Below, piece by piece: positions 17,001-27,940 of a DNA stretch of 64,000 nucleotides. Source of the stretch: an uncultured Neptuniibacter sp. (GTDB taxonomy: Bacteria; Pseudomonadota; Gammaproteobacteria; Pseudomonadales; Balneatricaceae); assembly GCF_947498015.1 (NCBI RefSeq), contig NZ_CANMIR010000007.1:1-64000 (forward strand), written 5' to 3'. The position numbers and the translations under genes were made by a program. The number at the start of each line of letters is the position of its first letter. Positions within the stretch are counted from its first letter, which is position 1. The notes beneath the pieces were generated by a model. It did not search any database. It was not told the DNA's origin and was given only the letters and a program-made list of their open reading frames with translations.

Positions 17001-17897
17001 ATGATCAACTATAAACACCTGCACTATTTCTGGATGGTAGCTAAAGAGGGCAGTATTGTAGCTGCAGCGGAACGCCTCAGTGTCACTCCCCATACCATCA
17101 GCGCTCAGCTAAGTCTGCTTGATGACTATCTTGGTTGCGCCCTTTTTACCAAGGTTGGGCGCCAGTTGGAGCTTACCGAAACCGGGCATATGGTGCTCAG
17201 TTACGCCAGTGATATCTTTTCGTTAGGTGGAGAGCTGGAAGAGCGAGTGCGCAACCTCGATAAGATCAGACCGCTGGTCTTCAAGGTGGGCGTTGTTGAT
17301 GTGGTTCCAAAATCGATCGCCTATCACCTACTCTCTCCCGCCATGGACGATATCAATAAAGTTCGCATGATCTGCCATGAAGGGGAGGTCAATGAGCTAC
17401 TGGCCGAACTCGCACTTCACCGTTTGGATCTGGTGATATCTGAGTCACCGATCCCCTCCGATGTCAGCATTAACGGTTTTAGTCACAGTCTGGGCCGATG
17501 CGGTAGCAGTTTTATGGCGCATCCGGATGTCAGTGCAGAACTAGAGGGAGAGTTCCCCCATAACTTGAACGGCGCCCCGATGCTGATCCCCAGTGAAACC
17601 ACCGTTGTTCGCTCTCAACTTCTGCAATGGTTTAACAAACATCGCATCCACCCCAGAGTAGTCGGTGAATTTGATGACAGTGCCCTGATCAAAGCCTTTG
17701 CCAATGCAGGCAAGGGGATCATGGTTGTCCCGACTCCGATCCGCGAAGAGGTCTCCAACCAGCTGGGATTGGTCACACTGGGAGAAACCAACGAGATTGT
17801 GAATAACTTTTATGCGATCTCCATTGAACGAAAAATTTCGCACACGGCTGTGGAAAAGATAACAACCGCCGCCAGAGACTGGCTTGGGGATAACTAG
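17001..17897 (+). CDS. nhaR: LysR-family regulator, NhaR-like
   Basis: A 298-residue LysR protein. YKHLHYFWMVAKEGSIVAAAERLSVTPHTISAQL and the GEFDDSALIKAFANAGKGIMVVPT segment agree well with E. coli NhaR, the sodium-responsive activator of the antiporter gene nhaA and of osmC/pga genes. No antiporter gene is in the window; the neighbours are a BI-1 gene (divergent) and an HNH nuclease. Sodium response is therefore known for the family, not shown here. No clear ribosome site precedes the ATG. Confidence 0.78.
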   Translation: MINYKHLHYFWMVAKEGSIVAAAERLSVTPHTISAQLSLLDDYLGCALFTKVGRQLELTETGHMVLSYASDIFSLGGELEERVRNLDKIRPLVFKVGVVDVVPKSIAYHLLSPAMDDINKVRMICHEGEVNELLAELALHRLDLVISESPIPSDVSINGFSHSLGRCGSSFMAHPDVSAELEGEFPHNLNGAPMLIPSETTVVRSQLLQWFNKHRIHPRVVGEFDDSALIKAFANAGKGIMVVPTPIREEVSNQLGLVTLGETNEIVNNFYAISIERKISHTAVEKITTAARDWLGDN

Positions 17898-17991
17898 GAC
17901 AGTTATTTATTGATTCTTCCTACTTGACCTAGAACCCAAGCAGAGCTGATATTTAAAACAGTCACAACTAATATTCCCTCAACGTTCAAGG

Positions 17992-18543
17992 ATGATTACG
18001 GCGGTATACAACACTTCTTCAGACTCAGCTAACACAGCAGTAAGAGCGTTTCTAACAAAAGTCGGCGAGCATTATCTGGGGCATTCTTTTAATACGGCGA
18101 GTGGTAAAGGGAAAGCCATCTGGCATTCGATAAGGGACGACAGTTTTGAGGCATGTTGCGCTTATTGCGGTGAGCAATCCCACCCTCTACAAATAGAACA
18201 CGTATTAATGTTCAACCGTGCTGAATTTGGATTGCACCATCCAGGAAATACTGTTCCCTGTTGTAAATCCTGTAACAAGAGGGAAAGGCTTGCAGATAAA
18301 ACCTACTGCAACTGGGAACAGCATCTACAGAAAGTGTGTTCTTCTAGAGATGAAGCACATCAATTCAACGCCCGCAGACAAAAAATATTAGAAAACTTTC
18401 AAAGATTTAATTATCCAAACCTCAATCAGAATGAACAACATGCAATTCGCGTTATAGCCAACAGCCTTTATGAAAATATTAAAACAGAGTCTGAAAAATC
18501 CTTGGATCTGTACAAACAACTCGATGAAGCATTTGTAAAATAA
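17992..18543 (+). CDS. HNH endonuclease family protein
   Basis: A 183-residue protein with an HNH zinc-finger nuclease motif: CAYCG (Cys56, Cys59), LQIEHVL (His70), the Asn86 in HPGNTVPCCKSCNKRE, and Cys91/Cys94. The C-terminal 80 residues are charged helix with no known domain. It is more A/T rich than its neighbours and has only an AAGG abutting the ATG. It is convergent with umuC (8 bp between stops). It could be a solitary defence or mobile nuclease or a DNA-repair nuclease; the sequence does not decide. Confidence 0.75.
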   Translation: MITAVYNTSSDSANTAVRAFLTKVGEHYLGHSFNTASGKGKAIWHSIRDDSFEACCAYCGEQSHPLQIEHVLMFNRAEFGLHHPGNTVPCCKSCNKRERLADKTYCNWEQHLQKVCSSRDEAHQFNARRQKILENFQRFNYPNLNQNEQHAIRVIANSLYENIKTESEKSLDLYKQLDEAFVK

Positions 18544-18551
18544 GCACACGA

Positions 18552-19814
18552 CTAACGTACTTTTTTTAGATCGTTCCAACTCGTCGTGTAACGTGGTGAC
18601 AGATAGTTTCGCTGCATCGCCCAGTGCTGTTGCCTCCCCTGACCCGCAAAAGTAAGCCCACGGTGGTATCTCCGGTTTATCCGATCCAGCGCCTGCATCA
18701 GGCTTAGCGCTTTGGGGGAACCGCAATCAGGGGTAAACAGGTCTGCCTGATAGTTATCTTCTGGCTGCAGGTCATTCAGTACGACCCCTGCTTTCATATA
18801 GCGATAGCCCTCGCGGTAGATCCCCTGTAGCAGCTGCAAAGCAATCTTCATGATAAGGCGAGAATCGTTGGTAGGGCTGGGCAGTGTATAAGTCGCACCA
18901 TTGGCATACTTTGCTTCAAATCGTGCATTCGGATTAGTACGGATATAGATGGAGACACTCCGGGTTAAACGATGTTCGATGCGCAGTTTCTCTGCCGCTC
19001 TCACCGCATACTCGCGGATCGCCTCCTGCAAAGGCTGTAGTGTTGTAATGCGAGTACTGAACGTTCGGCTACATAACACCTGCTGTTTCGGTTCTGGCTG
19101 TTCATCAAAACCCAGACAGCTGATCCCTCTTAACTCCAGAATCGTACGCTCCAGAGTAACCGAGTAACGCCGACGCATCGTCTCCGCATCGCTATCAGCC
19201 AGATCCGCAGCCGTCAGAATATTTTCAGCACGTAGTTTCTCCGCATGCCTGCGCCCAACACCCCAAACTTCACTGACATCGGTAATCGCCAGTAACCGTT
19301 CCCGCCAACGCGGATCGGACAGCACCACGACCCCCTGCGTTTTCGCAAAATGTTTCGCCGCGTAATTGGCCAGTTTAGCCAGGGTTTTCGTCTCGGCAAT
19401 CCCGACACCAACCGGCACACCTACCCAGCGTTTGATGCGCTGCTTGATCTTGTGGCCCAGCGCATTCAAATCAGGTTCGGTCACCATGCCTCGAAGGTTG
19501 AGAAAAGCCTCATCGATTGAGTACACCTCGACCTCTGGCGCCATCTCCTCTAATGTCATCATCACTCGGGCAGAGATATCACCGTAGAACGCATAGTTAC
19601 TGGAAAACACATGCAGCTCCCCGCGCTCGTATAGCTCTCGCACCTCAAAAAAGGGGACAGCCATCTTTATCCCCAACGCTTTTGCCTCGGCCGAGCGCGC
19701 CACAACACAGCCATCATTATTGGAGAGGACGACAACCGCCTTACCCTCCAGATCAGGGCGAAACAATCGTTCACAGCTGGCGTAGAAACTGTTGCAATCA
19801 ACCAATGCATACAT
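18552..19814 (-). CDS. umuC: DNA polymerase V catalytic subunit UmuC
   Basis: Y-family translesion polymerase, 420 residues, full length. The palm opens with [20 protein letters not shown], the catalytic YSIDEAFL motif is intact (about residues 101-108), the HhH region [12 protein letters not shown] and the little-finger domain follow. Together with UmuD' it copies past damaged bases during the SOS response. It starts 11 bp after umuD and shares the LexA box upstream. Confidence 0.95.
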   Translation of the reverse strand: MYALVDCNSFYASCERLFRPDLEGKAVVVLSNNDGCVVARSAEAKALGIKMAVPFFEVRELYERGELHVFSSNYAFYGDISARVMMTLEEMAPEVEVYSIDEAFLNLRGMVTEPDLNALGHKIKQRIKRWVGVPVGVGIAETKTLAKLANYAAKHFAKTQGVVVLSDPRWRERLLAITDVSEVWGVGRRHAEKLRAENILTAADLADSDAETMRRRYSVTLERTILELRGISCLGFDEQPEPKQQVLCSRTFSTRITTLQPLQEAIREYAVRAAEKLRIEHRLTRSVSIYIRTNPNARFEAKYANGATYTLPSPTNDSRLIMKIALQLLQGIYREGYRYMKAGVVLNDLQPEDNYQADLFTPDCGSPKALSLMQALDRINRRYHRGLTFAGQGRQQHWAMQRNYLSPRYTTSWNDLKKVR

Positions 19815-19825
19815 AGCCGGGACTC

Positions 19826-20239
19826 TCAGCGAAGTGCATGAATCACATTCGTCACTACACCAAACAGCTCCAGACTCTCTCCTTCCGGGATCATAATCGG
19901 TGGGTAACGTGAGTTACGCGGCAGAAGACGGCAGCAAGGGCGTAGTTCTAACTGTTTGACAGTCAGTTCACCCTGTAGAGAAGCAATTACAATATCCCCA
20001 TGCTTTGCACTTAATGAGCGATCAACAATCAGTATATCCCCATCATGGATACCGGCACCGATCATCGAATCCCCTTCAGCCCGGACAAAGTAGGTCGCAG
20101 CAGGGCGCTGAATAAGCAATTCATTCAGATCCAGTGTCTTTTCTACATAATCCTGGGCGGGGCTGGGAAACCCGGCAGAAACAGATGAGAGGAAAAAGGG
20201 GATATTCAGGGTAGAGCGGATCTCACTCTGACCCAGCAT
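19826..20239 (-). CDS. umuD: UmuD, self-cleaving subunit of DNA polymerase V
   Basis: S24 peptidase family. The cleavage site reads [10 protein letters not shown], with Ala-Gly instead of the Cys-Gly of E. coli UmuD; the Ser nucleophile lies in [13 protein letters not shown] and the Lys in GELTVKQL. RecA-stimulated self-cleavage gives UmuD', which joins UmuC. In-frame ATGs exist at 20263, 20251 and 20239. I favour 20239 (137 residues) because the first abuts the LexA box and this one gives the usual family N-terminus; none has a strong ribosome site. Confidence 0.93.
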   Translation of the reverse strand: MLGQSEIRSTLNIPFFLSSVSAGFPSPAQDYVEKTLDLNELLIQRPAATYFVRAEGDSMIGAGIHDGDILIVDRSLSAKHGDIVIASLQGELTVKQLELRPCCRLLPRNSRYPPIMIPEGESLELFGVVTNVIHALR

Positions 20240-20264
20240 GACAACAGACATAACACAAACCATA

Positions 20265-20284
20265 TACTGTATTTATATACAGTA
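20265..20284 (-). promoter_or_regulatory. LexA-binding SOS box of umuDC
   Basis: TACTGTATTTATATACAGTA, the 20-bp SOS box with CTGT-N8-ACAG at 20267-20282, differing at one central position from the gammaproteobacterial consensus. It lies immediately before umuD and predicts tight LexA repression, as known for umuDC. Confidence 0.93.
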
Positions 20285-20531
20285 TATTTTAGAGCAGATG
20301 ATTTGAGAAGCCCATGACCATCTCATTAAATTCATCATTTCATTAACTCAGAGCACCGCCATTAAGGCGTAAAAGATCACATCTTCCTTATGTACTCTCT
20401 GCTTATCCAATAAAGAATAGAAGATTCAATGAGTTATAAATTTGGCACCGCAGTTGCTGTATAAAAAGTAAACACTCAGGGAAAAATGAGGTCTGAATAG
20501 GTAAGGAGCACGCAACCAAGAGGCCCTAACG

Positions 20532-20849
20532 ATGTTATCCACAGTCAAAAGCCGTCTTGAACGGGAAAATGAAGTTTATGCAGGCAGTGGCGGTATCAGC
20601 CAGAACAACAGAACAAAACGATTTCTGCCTGCGTTTAAAAACAGTCTGACGGGTGAAGTCGTGCTATCACGGTTTGCCAATGGCACTACAGCTCCTTTTC
20701 ATCTGATTGATGCACTCCCCAATACCTGGATTGATCAGATCGATGAACAGCGCAGAGAACTAAAAGAGCACATAATTTCCGGCTTTGTGCGCCAGGGCCA
20801 GTTTTTCAACCGTCAGCAAGCTGCTGATCTCATTGCAGAAGCGGTCTGA
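20532..20849 (+). CDS. Conserved hypothetical protein, 105 residues
   Basis: I do not recognise a domain. The protein is soluble and charged: a basic N-terminus (MLSTVKSRLERENEVYAGSG), a middle that mentions LTGEVVLSRFANGTTAPFHLIDALP, and a helical acidic/basic end (QIDEQRRELKEHIISGFVRQGQFFNRQQAADLIAEAV). A GAGG lies about 10 nt before the ATG. It is monocistronic, divergent from umuD by about 270 bp and ends at a shared terminator with fba. The intact frame, ribosome site and terminator support a real gene. Confidence 0.65.
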   Translation: MLSTVKSRLERENEVYAGSGGISQNNRTKRFLPAFKNSLTGEVVLSRFANGTTAPFHLIDALPNTWIDQIDEQRRELKEHIISGFVRQGQFFNRQQAADLIAEAV

Positions 20850-20876
20850 ACAACGATAAGCACCGGCATTCAGATA

Positions 20877-20906
20877 CAAAAAAGGCTGCTAAACAGCAGC
20901 CTTTTT
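20877..20906. terminator. Bidirectional terminator between the hypothetical gene and fba
   Basis: An 8-bp stem AGGCTGCT/AGCAGCCT (20883-20890, 20895-20902) with A-run before and T-run after serves both converging genes. Confidence 0.85.
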
Positions 20907-20925
20907 AGAAAGATCAGCACTCGCC

Positions 20926-21990
20926 TTAAGCGATCTTAGGATCCAGCTCACCGCTTTCGTATTTCTCTGCCATGTTTTCCAGAGAGATCGCTGTGATCTT
21001 AGATGCATTACCCGCTGTACCGAAGGCTTCGTAGCGATTCACACAGATATCTGTCATCGCTTCCATCGACTTCTTCAGGTATTTACGTGGATCGAACTCA
21101 GCCGGGTTTTCAGCCAGGAAGCGACGGATCGCACCGGTAGAAGCCAGACGCAGGTCAGTATCGATGTTTACCTTACGTACACCGTACTTGATACCTTCAA
21201 CGATCTGCTCAACCGGCACACCGTAAGTTTCTGGAATCGCACCGCCGAATTCGTTGATCACCGCCAGCCACTCCTGAGGTACAGAAGAGGAACCATGCAT
21301 GACCAGATGAGTACCGGGGATGCGTTCATTGATCGCTTTGATGCGGTCGATCGCCAGAATGTCGCCTGTCGGTGGACGGGTAAATTTGTAAGCACCGTGA
21401 GAAGTACCACACGCAATCGCCAATGCATCTACACCGGTTTTCTTAACGAAGTCCGCAGCTTCATCCGGATCTGTCAGCATCTGATCGTGAGACAGTGTGC
21501 CTTCCGCACCAATACCATCTTCTTCGCCTGCCTGACCTGTTTCCAGAGAACCCAGGCAACCCAGCTCGCCCTCTACAGAGACACCACACGCATGAGCCAT
21601 CTCGACCGTACGGCGAGTCACATCAACGTTGTATTCGTAACTGGATGGCGTTTTGCCATCAGACATCAGGGAACCATCCATCATTACAGAGGAGAAACCC
21701 ATCGCAATGGTGCGCTGACAAACAGCAGGAGAGGTTCCGTGATCCTGGTGCATACATACCGGGATATGTGGAAATTCAGCGATAGCTGCTTCGATCATGT
21801 GACGCAGGAAGTTAGAGCCCGCGTATTTACGTGCACCGGCAGACGCCTGAACAATCACTGGAGAGTTAGTTTTATCTGCCGCTTCCATAATAGCGCGCAT
21901 CTGTTCCAGGTTGTTCACGTTGAATGCTGGAATGCCGTAGTCGTTTTCAGCAGCATGATCCAGCAGCTGACGCATGGAGATCAGAGCCAT
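20926..21990 (-). CDS. fba: Class II fructose-bisphosphate aldolase
   Basis: Zinc aldolase, 354 residues, that interconverts fructose 1,6-bisphosphate with dihydroxyacetone phosphate and glyceraldehyde 3-phosphate (also acts on sedoheptulose bisphosphate in the Calvin-type subgroup). Zinc ligands and motifs are visible: [34 protein letters not shown] and VMHGSSSVP. The length and insert ([10 protein letters not shown]) fit the Calvin-type subgroup found in pseudomonads. Last gene of epd-pgk-fba, after an 85-bp gap from pgk. Confidence 0.95.
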   Translation of the reverse strand: MALISMRQLLDHAAENDYGIPAFNVNNLEQMRAIMEAADKTNSPVIVQASAGARKYAGSNFLRHMIEAAIAEFPHIPVCMHQDHGTSPAVCQRTIAMGFSSVMMDGSLMSDGKTPSSYEYNVDVTRRTVEMAHACGVSVEGELGCLGSLETGQAGEEDGIGAEGTLSHDQMLTDPDEAADFVKKTGVDALAIACGTSHGAYKFTRPPTGDILAIDRIKAINERIPGTHLVMHGSSSVPQEWLAVINEFGGAIPETYGVPVEQIVEGIKYGVRKVNIDTDLRLASTGAIRRFLAENPAEFDPRKYLKKSMEAMTDICVNRYEAFGTAGNASKITAISLENMAEKYESGELDPKIA

Positions 21991-22075
21991 TTTGTCACCT
22001 TTAAATATTTGTTAACTTCGTCGAAAGACGGGGATGGGCAGAGTTTACCACCCATCCGACATTAAAATCAGGTTC

Positions 22076-23239
22076 TTATGAATTCTTTGCTTCCAGAGCT
22101 GCTACTGCAGGTAACTTCTTACCTTCAACAAACTCAAGGAACGCACCGCCACCTGTCGAGATGTAGGATACTTTATCTGCGATGTCGTATTTATCCACAG
22201 CGGCTAGCGTGTCACCACCACCAGCAATAGAGAAGCCCTGGTTCTCAGCGATCGCCAGAGACAGTGTCTTGGTACCTTCACCGAACTGGTCAAATTCAAA
22301 TACACCGACCGGGCCGTTCCAGATGATCGTACCTGCATCTTTCAGCAGCTCAGCCAGGTTCTGTGAAGACTGAGGGCCGATATCCAGAATCATCTCATCT
22401 TCAGCAACATCGTCTACAGACTTCACGGTTGCTTCAGCCGTTTCAGCGAACTCTTTCGCTACCACAACATCAACCGGCATTGGGATGTTTACTTTCTTCA
22501 TCAGATCCTGAGCAACAGGAATCAGGTCATGTTCGCACAGAGACTTACCGACAGGCTTACCCGCAGCTGCCAGGAACGTGTTCGCGATACCACCACCAAC
22601 GATAAGCTGATCAACCTGATCAGACAGCGCAGTCAACACTTCCAGCTTAGTGGACACTTTTGAACCGCCAACAATGGCCGCCAGAGGTCGAGCCGGCTTG
22701 TCCAATGCTTTACCCAGCGCATCCAGTTCGCCTGCCAGCAAAGGACCTGCACAGGCAACATCCGCAAATTTCGCGACACCATGAGTAGACGCCTGTGCAC
22801 GGTGTGCTGTGCCAAACGCATCCATCACATAAACATCGCACAACGCGGCCATCTTCTGAGATAGCGCTTCGTTATCTTTCTTTTCACCTACGTTAAAGCG
22901 AACATTTTCCAGCAACACCAGCTCGCCTTCAGCAACATCAAAGCCGCCATCCAGCCACTCTTTGATCAGTGGAACTTCGCGACCCAGCAGTTTACCTATG
23001 TGGTTAGCTACAGGCTGCAGAGAGAACTCTTCGTTGTATTCACCTTCAGTCGGACGACCCAGGTGAGACATAACCATCACCTTAGCACCCGCTTTCAGTG
23101 CCAGCTCGATGGTTGGCAGCGATGCACGGATACGCGCATCAGAAGTTACTTCACCATTCTTAACTGGTACGTTCAGGTCTTCACGGATCAGAACGCGCTT
23201 ACCGCTCAGATCCAGTTCGCTCATTTTCAGTACGCTCAT
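22076..23239 (-). CDS. pgk: Phosphoglycerate kinase
   Basis: Two-domain glycolytic kinase, 387 residues, transferring phosphate between 1,3-bisphosphoglycerate and [32 protein letters not shown] and MSHLGRP form the substrate site; [22 protein letters not shown] and the late [11 protein letters not shown] bind nucleotide. Second gene of the epd-pgk-fba unit, 33 bp after epd. Confidence 0.96.
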   Translation of the reverse strand: MSVLKMSELDLSGKRVLIREDLNVPVKNGEVTSDARIRASLPTIELALKAGAKVMVMSHLGRPTEGEYNEEFSLQPVANHIGKLLGREVPLIKEWLDGGFDVAEGELVLLENVRFNVGEKKDNEALSQKMAALCDVYVMDAFGTAHRAQASTHGVAKFADVACAGPLLAGELDALGKALDKPARPLAAIVGGSKVSTKLEVLTALSDQVDQLIVGGGIANTFLAAAGKPVGKSLCEHDLIPVAQDLMKKVNIPMPVDVVVAKEFAETAEATVKSVDDVAEDEMILDIGPQSSQNLAELLKDAGTIIWNGPVGVFEFDQFGEGTKTLSLAIAENQGFSIAGGGDTLAAVDKYDIADKVSYISTGGGAFLEFVEGKKLPAVAALEAKNS

Positions 23240-23272
23240 TGACGTGCCCTATCAGATATTGAAATGTTTAAA

Positions 23273-24328
23273 TCAGGAATTCGTTTTATTGGGGCTGGAG
23301 TCAGCCTCCTGTTTCAATCCCAACCAGTGCTGTGCGACATCTAACATACGGTTGGCAAAGCCCCATTCATTATCAAACCAGCACACTAGCTTGATCAGAC
23401 GCCCCTCAGACACTTTTGTCTGGGTACCGTCAACCACCGCGGAACGGGAATCGCGGTTGAAGTCTACCGAAGCATGTGGCTCTTCGGTATAACCCAATAG
23501 TCCTTTTAAAGGCCCTGTTAACGCAGCGTTCTGTAATAGCTGATTCACCTCGGAAACAGTAGCGACCTTTTCTACATTGATCGACATATCCATCATAGAA
23601 ACGTTGATGGTCGGCACCCGTACATGCAGACATTGGAACTTACCTGCAAGGTGCGGTAGTAACCGGTCAATCCCCTTATCCAACCCAGTATCAACAGGCA
23701 CAATGGAGTGCATTGCACTGCGGGTCAGACGTAGATCAGTCTGATGATAACTATCAATTACCGGTTGATCATTCATTGCAGAATGTATGGTGGTCGTGAC
23801 CCCATTCTGGATACCAAAACGCTTATCCAACAGATCCAGAACCGGGATAATACAATTGGTCGTGCAGGATGCAGCTGAGACCACCGTTTGATCAGCTTTT
23901 AACAGCTGTTCATTCAGACCAAAGACGATCGTGGCATCCACGTCGGCAGTGGCTGGTTGTGAAAACAACAGCTTTTTAGCGCCACGATCTACATGGAGGT
24001 CGGCTTCTTGACGTGCTTTAAAGGAACCCGAACACTCAAACAGCAGATCGACATCTAACGCCTCCCAGGGTAGATCTTCAGCACCCGTTTTATTCAGGAT
24101 CTGAATACTGTGACCGCCGATAAGCAAGCGCTTTCCATCATTCTCAACCGATACAGGAAAACGACCATGGGTTGTGTCATAACGGGTCAGATAGGTAACG
24201 GTATCCAGATCAGAGAGTTCATTGATCGCCACAACCTCAAACAGGTCCTGCAAGCCATTTTCATAAATAGCACGCAGCACACACTGACCAATACGGCCAT
24301 AGCCATTGATTGCAACGCGATAACTCAA
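23273..24328 (-). CDS. epd: Erythrose-4-phosphate dehydrogenase (GapA-like)
   Basis: NAD-dependent aldehyde dehydrogenase of the GAPDH family, 351 residues. The catalytic ASCTTNC, NGYGRIG Rossmann start and C-terminal WFDNEWGFANRMLD are present. AINELSD (instead of ND in glycolytic GAPDH), IHSAMNDQPVIDSYH and the order epd-pgk-fba favour Epd, which makes 4-phosphoerythronate for pyridoxal phosphate synthesis; glycolytic GAPDH activity cannot be excluded. The only fitting start is a TTG at 24328, with a GGGTAGGG a little upstream. Confidence 0.85.
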   Translation of the reverse strand: MSYRVAINGYGRIGQCVLRAIYENGLQDLFEVVAINELSDLDTVTYLTRYDTTHGRFPVSVENDGKRLLIGGHSIQILNKTGAEDLPWEALDVDLLFECSGSFKARQEADLHVDRGAKKLLFSQPATADVDATIVFGLNEQLLKADQTVVSAASCTTNCIIPVLDLLDKRFGIQNGVTTTIHSAMNDQPVIDSYHQTDLRLTRSAMHSIVPVDTGLDKGIDRLLPHLAGKFQCLHVRVPTINVSMMDMSINVEKVATVSEVNQLLQNAALTGPLKGLLGYTEEPHASVDFNRDSRSAVVDGTQTKVSEGRLIKLVCWFDNEWGFANRMLDVAQHWLGLKQEADSSPNKTNS

Positions 24329-24360
24329 TCTAAAACCCTACCCAGTGTGACTAAATAACT

Positions 24361-24390
24361 AAAAAGACCCGGTAAGAACCGGGCCTTTTT
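24361..24390 (-). terminator. Terminator between tkt and epd
   Basis: On the minus strand GGCCCGGT pairs with ACCGGGTC (one G-U, loop TCTT) and runs into TTTTT. The mismatch is a wobble only on the minus strand, so it acts after tkt. With only 32 bp to the epd start, epd probably depends on read-through or a promoter overlapping this hairpin. Confidence 0.8.
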
Positions 24391-24400
24391 ATGCGTTCCG

Positions 24401-26395
24401 TTAAAGAACGGATTTGACGGTGTTCACTACATTTTCAGTGGTGAAACCAAAGTGTTTGAACAGATCACCAGCCGGAGCTGACTCACCAAAGGTACGCATA
24501 CCTACAATCGCACCATTCAAACCAACATACTTGTACCAGAAATCAGCTTGCAGTGCTTCGACAGCCACACGAGCGGTAACCGCAGCGGGTAGAACCGATT
24601 CACGATACTCAGCAGATTGCTGGTCAAACAGACCTGTTTCAGGCATAGATACTACACGTGTTTTCACACCGTCAGCAGCCAAAGCTTCAGCTGCATCCAT
24701 CGCCAGCCCCACTTCAGACCCGGTTGCAATCAGAATGGCATCTGGTTGTCCATCTGTATCACTCAGGATATAGCCACCTTTAGCGATATTCGCCAGCTGT
24801 TCTGCTGTACGCTGCTGGTGAGGCAGTCCCTGACGGGAGAACACCATCGCTGTCGGACCATCCGTACGTTCAAGTGCCGCTTTCCAGGCAACCGCTGATT
24901 CAACCGCATCACATGGGCGCCATGTGCTCATATTCGGTGTATGACGCAAGTTTGCAACCTGCTCAATCGGCTGATGGGTCGGTCCATCTTCACCCAGACC
25001 GATAGAATCATGCGTATATACATGGATCGCACGCTGCTTCATCAATGCAGCCATACGGATCGCATTCCGCGCATATTCCATGAACACCAGGAACGTAGCA
25101 CCGTACGGAATGAAACCACCGTGCAGAGCGATACCGTTCATAATGGCGGACATACCAAATTCACGGACACCGTAGAATAGGTAGTTACCAGAGGCATCGT
25201 TTCTCTCAACACCTTTGCAGTCGGACCACAATGTCAGGTTGGAACCAGCCAGATCAGCCGAACCACCCAACAGTTCAGGTAGCATCGGGCCATAAGCATT
25301 CAATGCATTCTGAGAGGCTTTACGGGACGCAATGGTCTCCCCTTTCTCATTGATCTCATTGATCCAGGCATCCGCTTTCTCTGCGAAATCAGCTGGCAGA
25401 TCACCTGCGATACGACGCAGTAGTTCATCAGCCTGTTCAGGGAACTCAGCACGGTACGCAGCAAAGCGCTCATTCCACTCATTTTCAGCGTGAACACCGG
25501 CTTCCTGTGCATTCCAATCTTCCGCAATCTCTGCAGGAATCTCAAACGCAGGATGATTCCACCCCAAACGCTCACGTGTCAGTGCGATCTCATCATCGCC
25601 CAGTGGTGCGCCATGGCAATCTTCTTTACCTTCTTTGTTTGGAGAACCGAAACCGATCACCGTCTTACAGCAGATCAGTGTTGGTTGATCTGTATTCTCT
25701 TTAGCCTTCTCGATCGCTGCACGAATCTGATCAGCATCATGACCATCAACCGCAGGGATAACCTGCCAGCCATATGATTCAAAGCGTTTAACGTTATCGT
25801 CGGTGTACCAACCTTCAACTTCACCATCGATAGAGATGCCATTGTCATCCCAGAACGCGATCAATTTACCCAGACCCAAAGTCCCTGCCAGAGAGCAAGC
25901 TTCGTGGGAGATACCTTCCATCAGACAGCCATCACCCATGAATACATAAGTGTTATGGTCGATAATGTCGTGACCTTCGCGGTTGAACTGAGCCGCAAGT
26001 ACTTTTTCAGCGACAGCAAAACCAACAGCATTCGTGATGCCCTGACCCAATGGACCCGTCGTAGTTTCAACGCCCGGGCAGTAACCATATTCAGGATGAC
26101 CTGCCGTTTTAGAGTGCAGCTGGCGGAAGTTCTTCAGATCTTCGATAGAAACATCGTAGCCAGTCAGATGCAGCAGGCTGTAGATCAGCATGGAACCATG
26201 ACCGTTAGACAGTACGAAACGGTCGCGGTTAAACCACTGTGGGTTGGATGGATTGTGGGACATAAAGTCGTTCCACAATACTTCGGCGATATCCGCCATA
26301 CCCATAGGTGCACCGGGGTGACCAGATTTTGCTTTCTGTACGGCATCCATGCTCAGCGCGCGAATCGCGTTGGCAAGTTCTCTACGAGAAGACAT
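24401..26395 (-). CDS. tkt: Transketolase
   Basis: Thiamine-diphosphate enzyme, 664 residues, moving two-carbon units between sugar phosphates in the pentose phosphate pathway. The N-terminal [25 protein letters not shown], the cofactor motif [14 protein letters not shown]...[10 protein letters not shown], and [19 protein letters not shown] are intact. It precedes epd-pgk-fba on the same strand, as in pseudomonads, and is divergent from metK. Confidence 0.96.
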   Translation of the reverse strand: MSSRRELANAIRALSMDAVQKAKSGHPGAPMGMADIAEVLWNDFMSHNPSNPQWFNRDRFVLSNGHGSMLIYSLLHLTGYDVSIEDLKNFRQLHSKTAGHPEYGYCPGVETTTGPLGQGITNAVGFAVAEKVLAAQFNREGHDIIDHNTYVFMGDGCLMEGISHEACSLAGTLGLGKLIAFWDDNGISIDGEVEGWYTDDNVKRFESYGWQVIPAVDGHDADQIRAAIEKAKENTDQPTLICCKTVIGFGSPNKEGKEDCHGAPLGDDEIALTRERLGWNHPAFEIPAEIAEDWNAQEAGVHAENEWNERFAAYRAEFPEQADELLRRIAGDLPADFAEKADAWINEINEKGETIASRKASQNALNAYGPMLPELLGGSADLAGSNLTLWSDCKGVERNDASGNYLFYGVREFGMSAIMNGIALHGGFIPYGATFLVFMEYARNAIRMAALMKQRAIHVYTHDSIGLGEDGPTHQPIEQVANLRHTPNMSTWRPCDAVESAVAWKAALERTDGPTAMVFSRQGLPHQQRTAEQLANIAKGGYILSDTDGQPDAILIATGSEVGLAMDAAEALAADGVKTRVVSMPETGLFDQQSAEYRESVLPAAVTARVAVEALQADFWYKYVGLNGAIVGMRTFGESAPAGDLFKHFGFTTENVVNTVKSVL

Positions 26396-26705
26396 TCACT
26401 CAGCTCCTGGGCAGATAGCCCAAATAGAAGGTTCAGGAAAAATTGGGCGCAATTTTCTCGCAGATAGCCATTCGCTTCAAATAAGTTTTGCTATTTATCG
26501 GTAAAAATGAGCGAATTTCATTCAAAAAGTGATAATTCTCATCTTCAAAGGGGGTAAAAATATGCATTTAACTAAAGTCGCGAGTACAATACGCCCTTAA
26601 TTTTTCCGGACGGCTTCCCGCCTGCTAAACTTTCTACGCTTTACGCAGCTGTTATAGCACTGAAGTAAGCCTCTCCTGATCCTCTTTTGAAAGGTAATTA
26701 TCACG
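26396..26705. other. Divergent intergenic region between tkt and metK
   Basis: 310 bp without a convincing ORF. It must hold the tkt and metK promoters. On the plus strand a TACAAT (26585-26590) could be a -10 for metK about 116 bp before its ATG, but no good -35 accompanies it. I looked for a SAM riboswitch and see none of the recognisable cores. No other structure stands out. Confidence 0.5.
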
Positions 26706-27896
26706 ATGAGCGAATACAGCTTATTTACATCTGAATCCGTATCTGAAGGCCACCCAGATAAAATTGCTGACCAGATCTCGGACGCTGTTCTGGATGCAAT
26801 CATCTCAGAAGACAAACACGCCCGTGTAGCCTGCGAAACGCTGGTAAAAACAGGCGTAGCGGTTGTATCAGGTGAGATCACTACATCTGCATGGGTAGAT
26901 CTGGAAGATCTGGTACGTAAAGTGATCTGTGATATCGGCTACACCTCTTCTGATGTTGGTTATGACGGTGATACTTGTGGTGTGATCAACATCATTGGTA
27001 AACAGTCTCCCGATATCAACCAGGGTGTAGATCGCGCCAAGCCTGAAGATCAGGGCGCTGGAGATCAGGGTCTTATGTTCGGTTATGCATCCAACGAAAC
27101 CGATGTTCTGATGCCTGCGCCGATCACATACGCCCATCGACTGGTTGAACGTCAGGCGGAAGCACGCAAATCAGGCCTGTTACCCTGGCTGCGCCCGGAT
27201 GCCAAATCTCAGCTGACATTCCGTTATGAAAACGGCAAGCCGGTTGCTGTAGACGCACTGGTTCTCTCTACCCAGCACAACCCGGATGTTTCACAAGCTG
27301 ACCTGCGCGAAGCAGTGATGGAGCTAATTGTTAAACATGTTATTCCTGCCGAATGGATCACTAAAGATACGCAGTTCCACATCAATCCAACCGGTAACTT
27401 TGTGATTGGCGGCCCTGTTGGGGATTGCGGTCTGACAGGCCGAAAAATCATTGTTGATACTTACGGTGGTATGGCACGCCATGGCGGTGGAGCATTCTCC
27501 GGTAAAGACCCCTCCAAAGTAGACCGTTCAGCGGCCTATGCAGGTCGTTATGTAGCGAAAAACATCGTTGCGGCGGGTCTTGCAGACCGCTGTGAGATTC
27601 AGGTTTCCTACGCAATCGGCGTTGCAGAACCGACCTCTGTATCGATCAACACTTTCGGTACAGGCCGGATCTCGGACGAGAAGATTATCCAGTTGGTACG
27701 TGAGCACTTTGATCTGCGTCCATATGCGATCACTAAGATGCTGGACCTGCTTCACCCAATGTATCAGCCGACAGCCGCCTACGGTCACTTTGGTCGCAAC
27801 CCATTTGAGATGGAATATAACGGTGAGACCTTCACCGCCTTCACTTGGGAACGTACTGATAAAGCCGATATCCTTCGAGAGGCCGCAGCTCTGTAG
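26706..27896 (+). CDS. metK: S-adenosylmethionine synthetase
   Basis: Makes S-adenosylmethionine from methionine and ATP; 396 residues. Motifs in order: [20 protein letters not shown], the flexible-loop GEITTSA, the adenine-site [12 protein letters not shown], and the P-loop-like [25 protein letters not shown] lies upstream of the ATG. Single gene ended by a strong terminator. Confidence 0.97.
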   Translation: MSEYSLFTSESVSEGHPDKIADQISDAVLDAIISEDKHARVACETLVKTGVAVVSGEITTSAWVDLEDLVRKVICDIGYTSSDVGYDGDTCGVINIIGKQSPDINQGVDRAKPEDQGAGDQGLMFGYASNETDVLMPAPITYAHRLVERQAEARKSGLLPWLRPDAKSQLTFRYENGKPVAVDALVLSTQHNPDVSQADLREAVMELIVKHVIPAEWITKDTQFHINPTGNFVIGGPVGDCGLTGRKIIVDTYGGMARHGGGAFSGKDPSKVDRSAAYAGRYVAKNIVAAGLADRCEIQVSYAIGVAEPTSVSINTFGTGRISDEKIIQLVREHFDLRPYAITKMLDLLHPMYQPTAAYGHFGRNPFEMEYNGETFTAFTWERTDKADILREAAAL

Positions 27897-27910
27897 CACT
27901 CGAATTGCGA

Positions 27911-27940
27911 ATAAAAAAGCACCTCCGGGTGCTTTTTTTA
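27911..27940 (+). terminator. Terminator after metK
   Basis: AAGCACC/GGGTGCTT stem with a T-run of seven on the plus strand and an A-run before it. Confidence 0.9.

Noticed and set aside
21295..22065. 256-residue plus-strand frame opposite fba
   Set aside because: Antisense to fba with no ribosome site and no recognisable domain; GC-biased third positions of fba create it.
25904..26467. 187-residue plus-strand frame opposite tkt
   Set aside because: Antisense to the N-terminal part of tkt; not supported by any motif.
26396..26705. SAM-sensing riboswitch before metK
   Set aside because: Looked for recognisable SAM-I, SAM-II or SAM/SAH cores and found none; the region shows no strong pairing.
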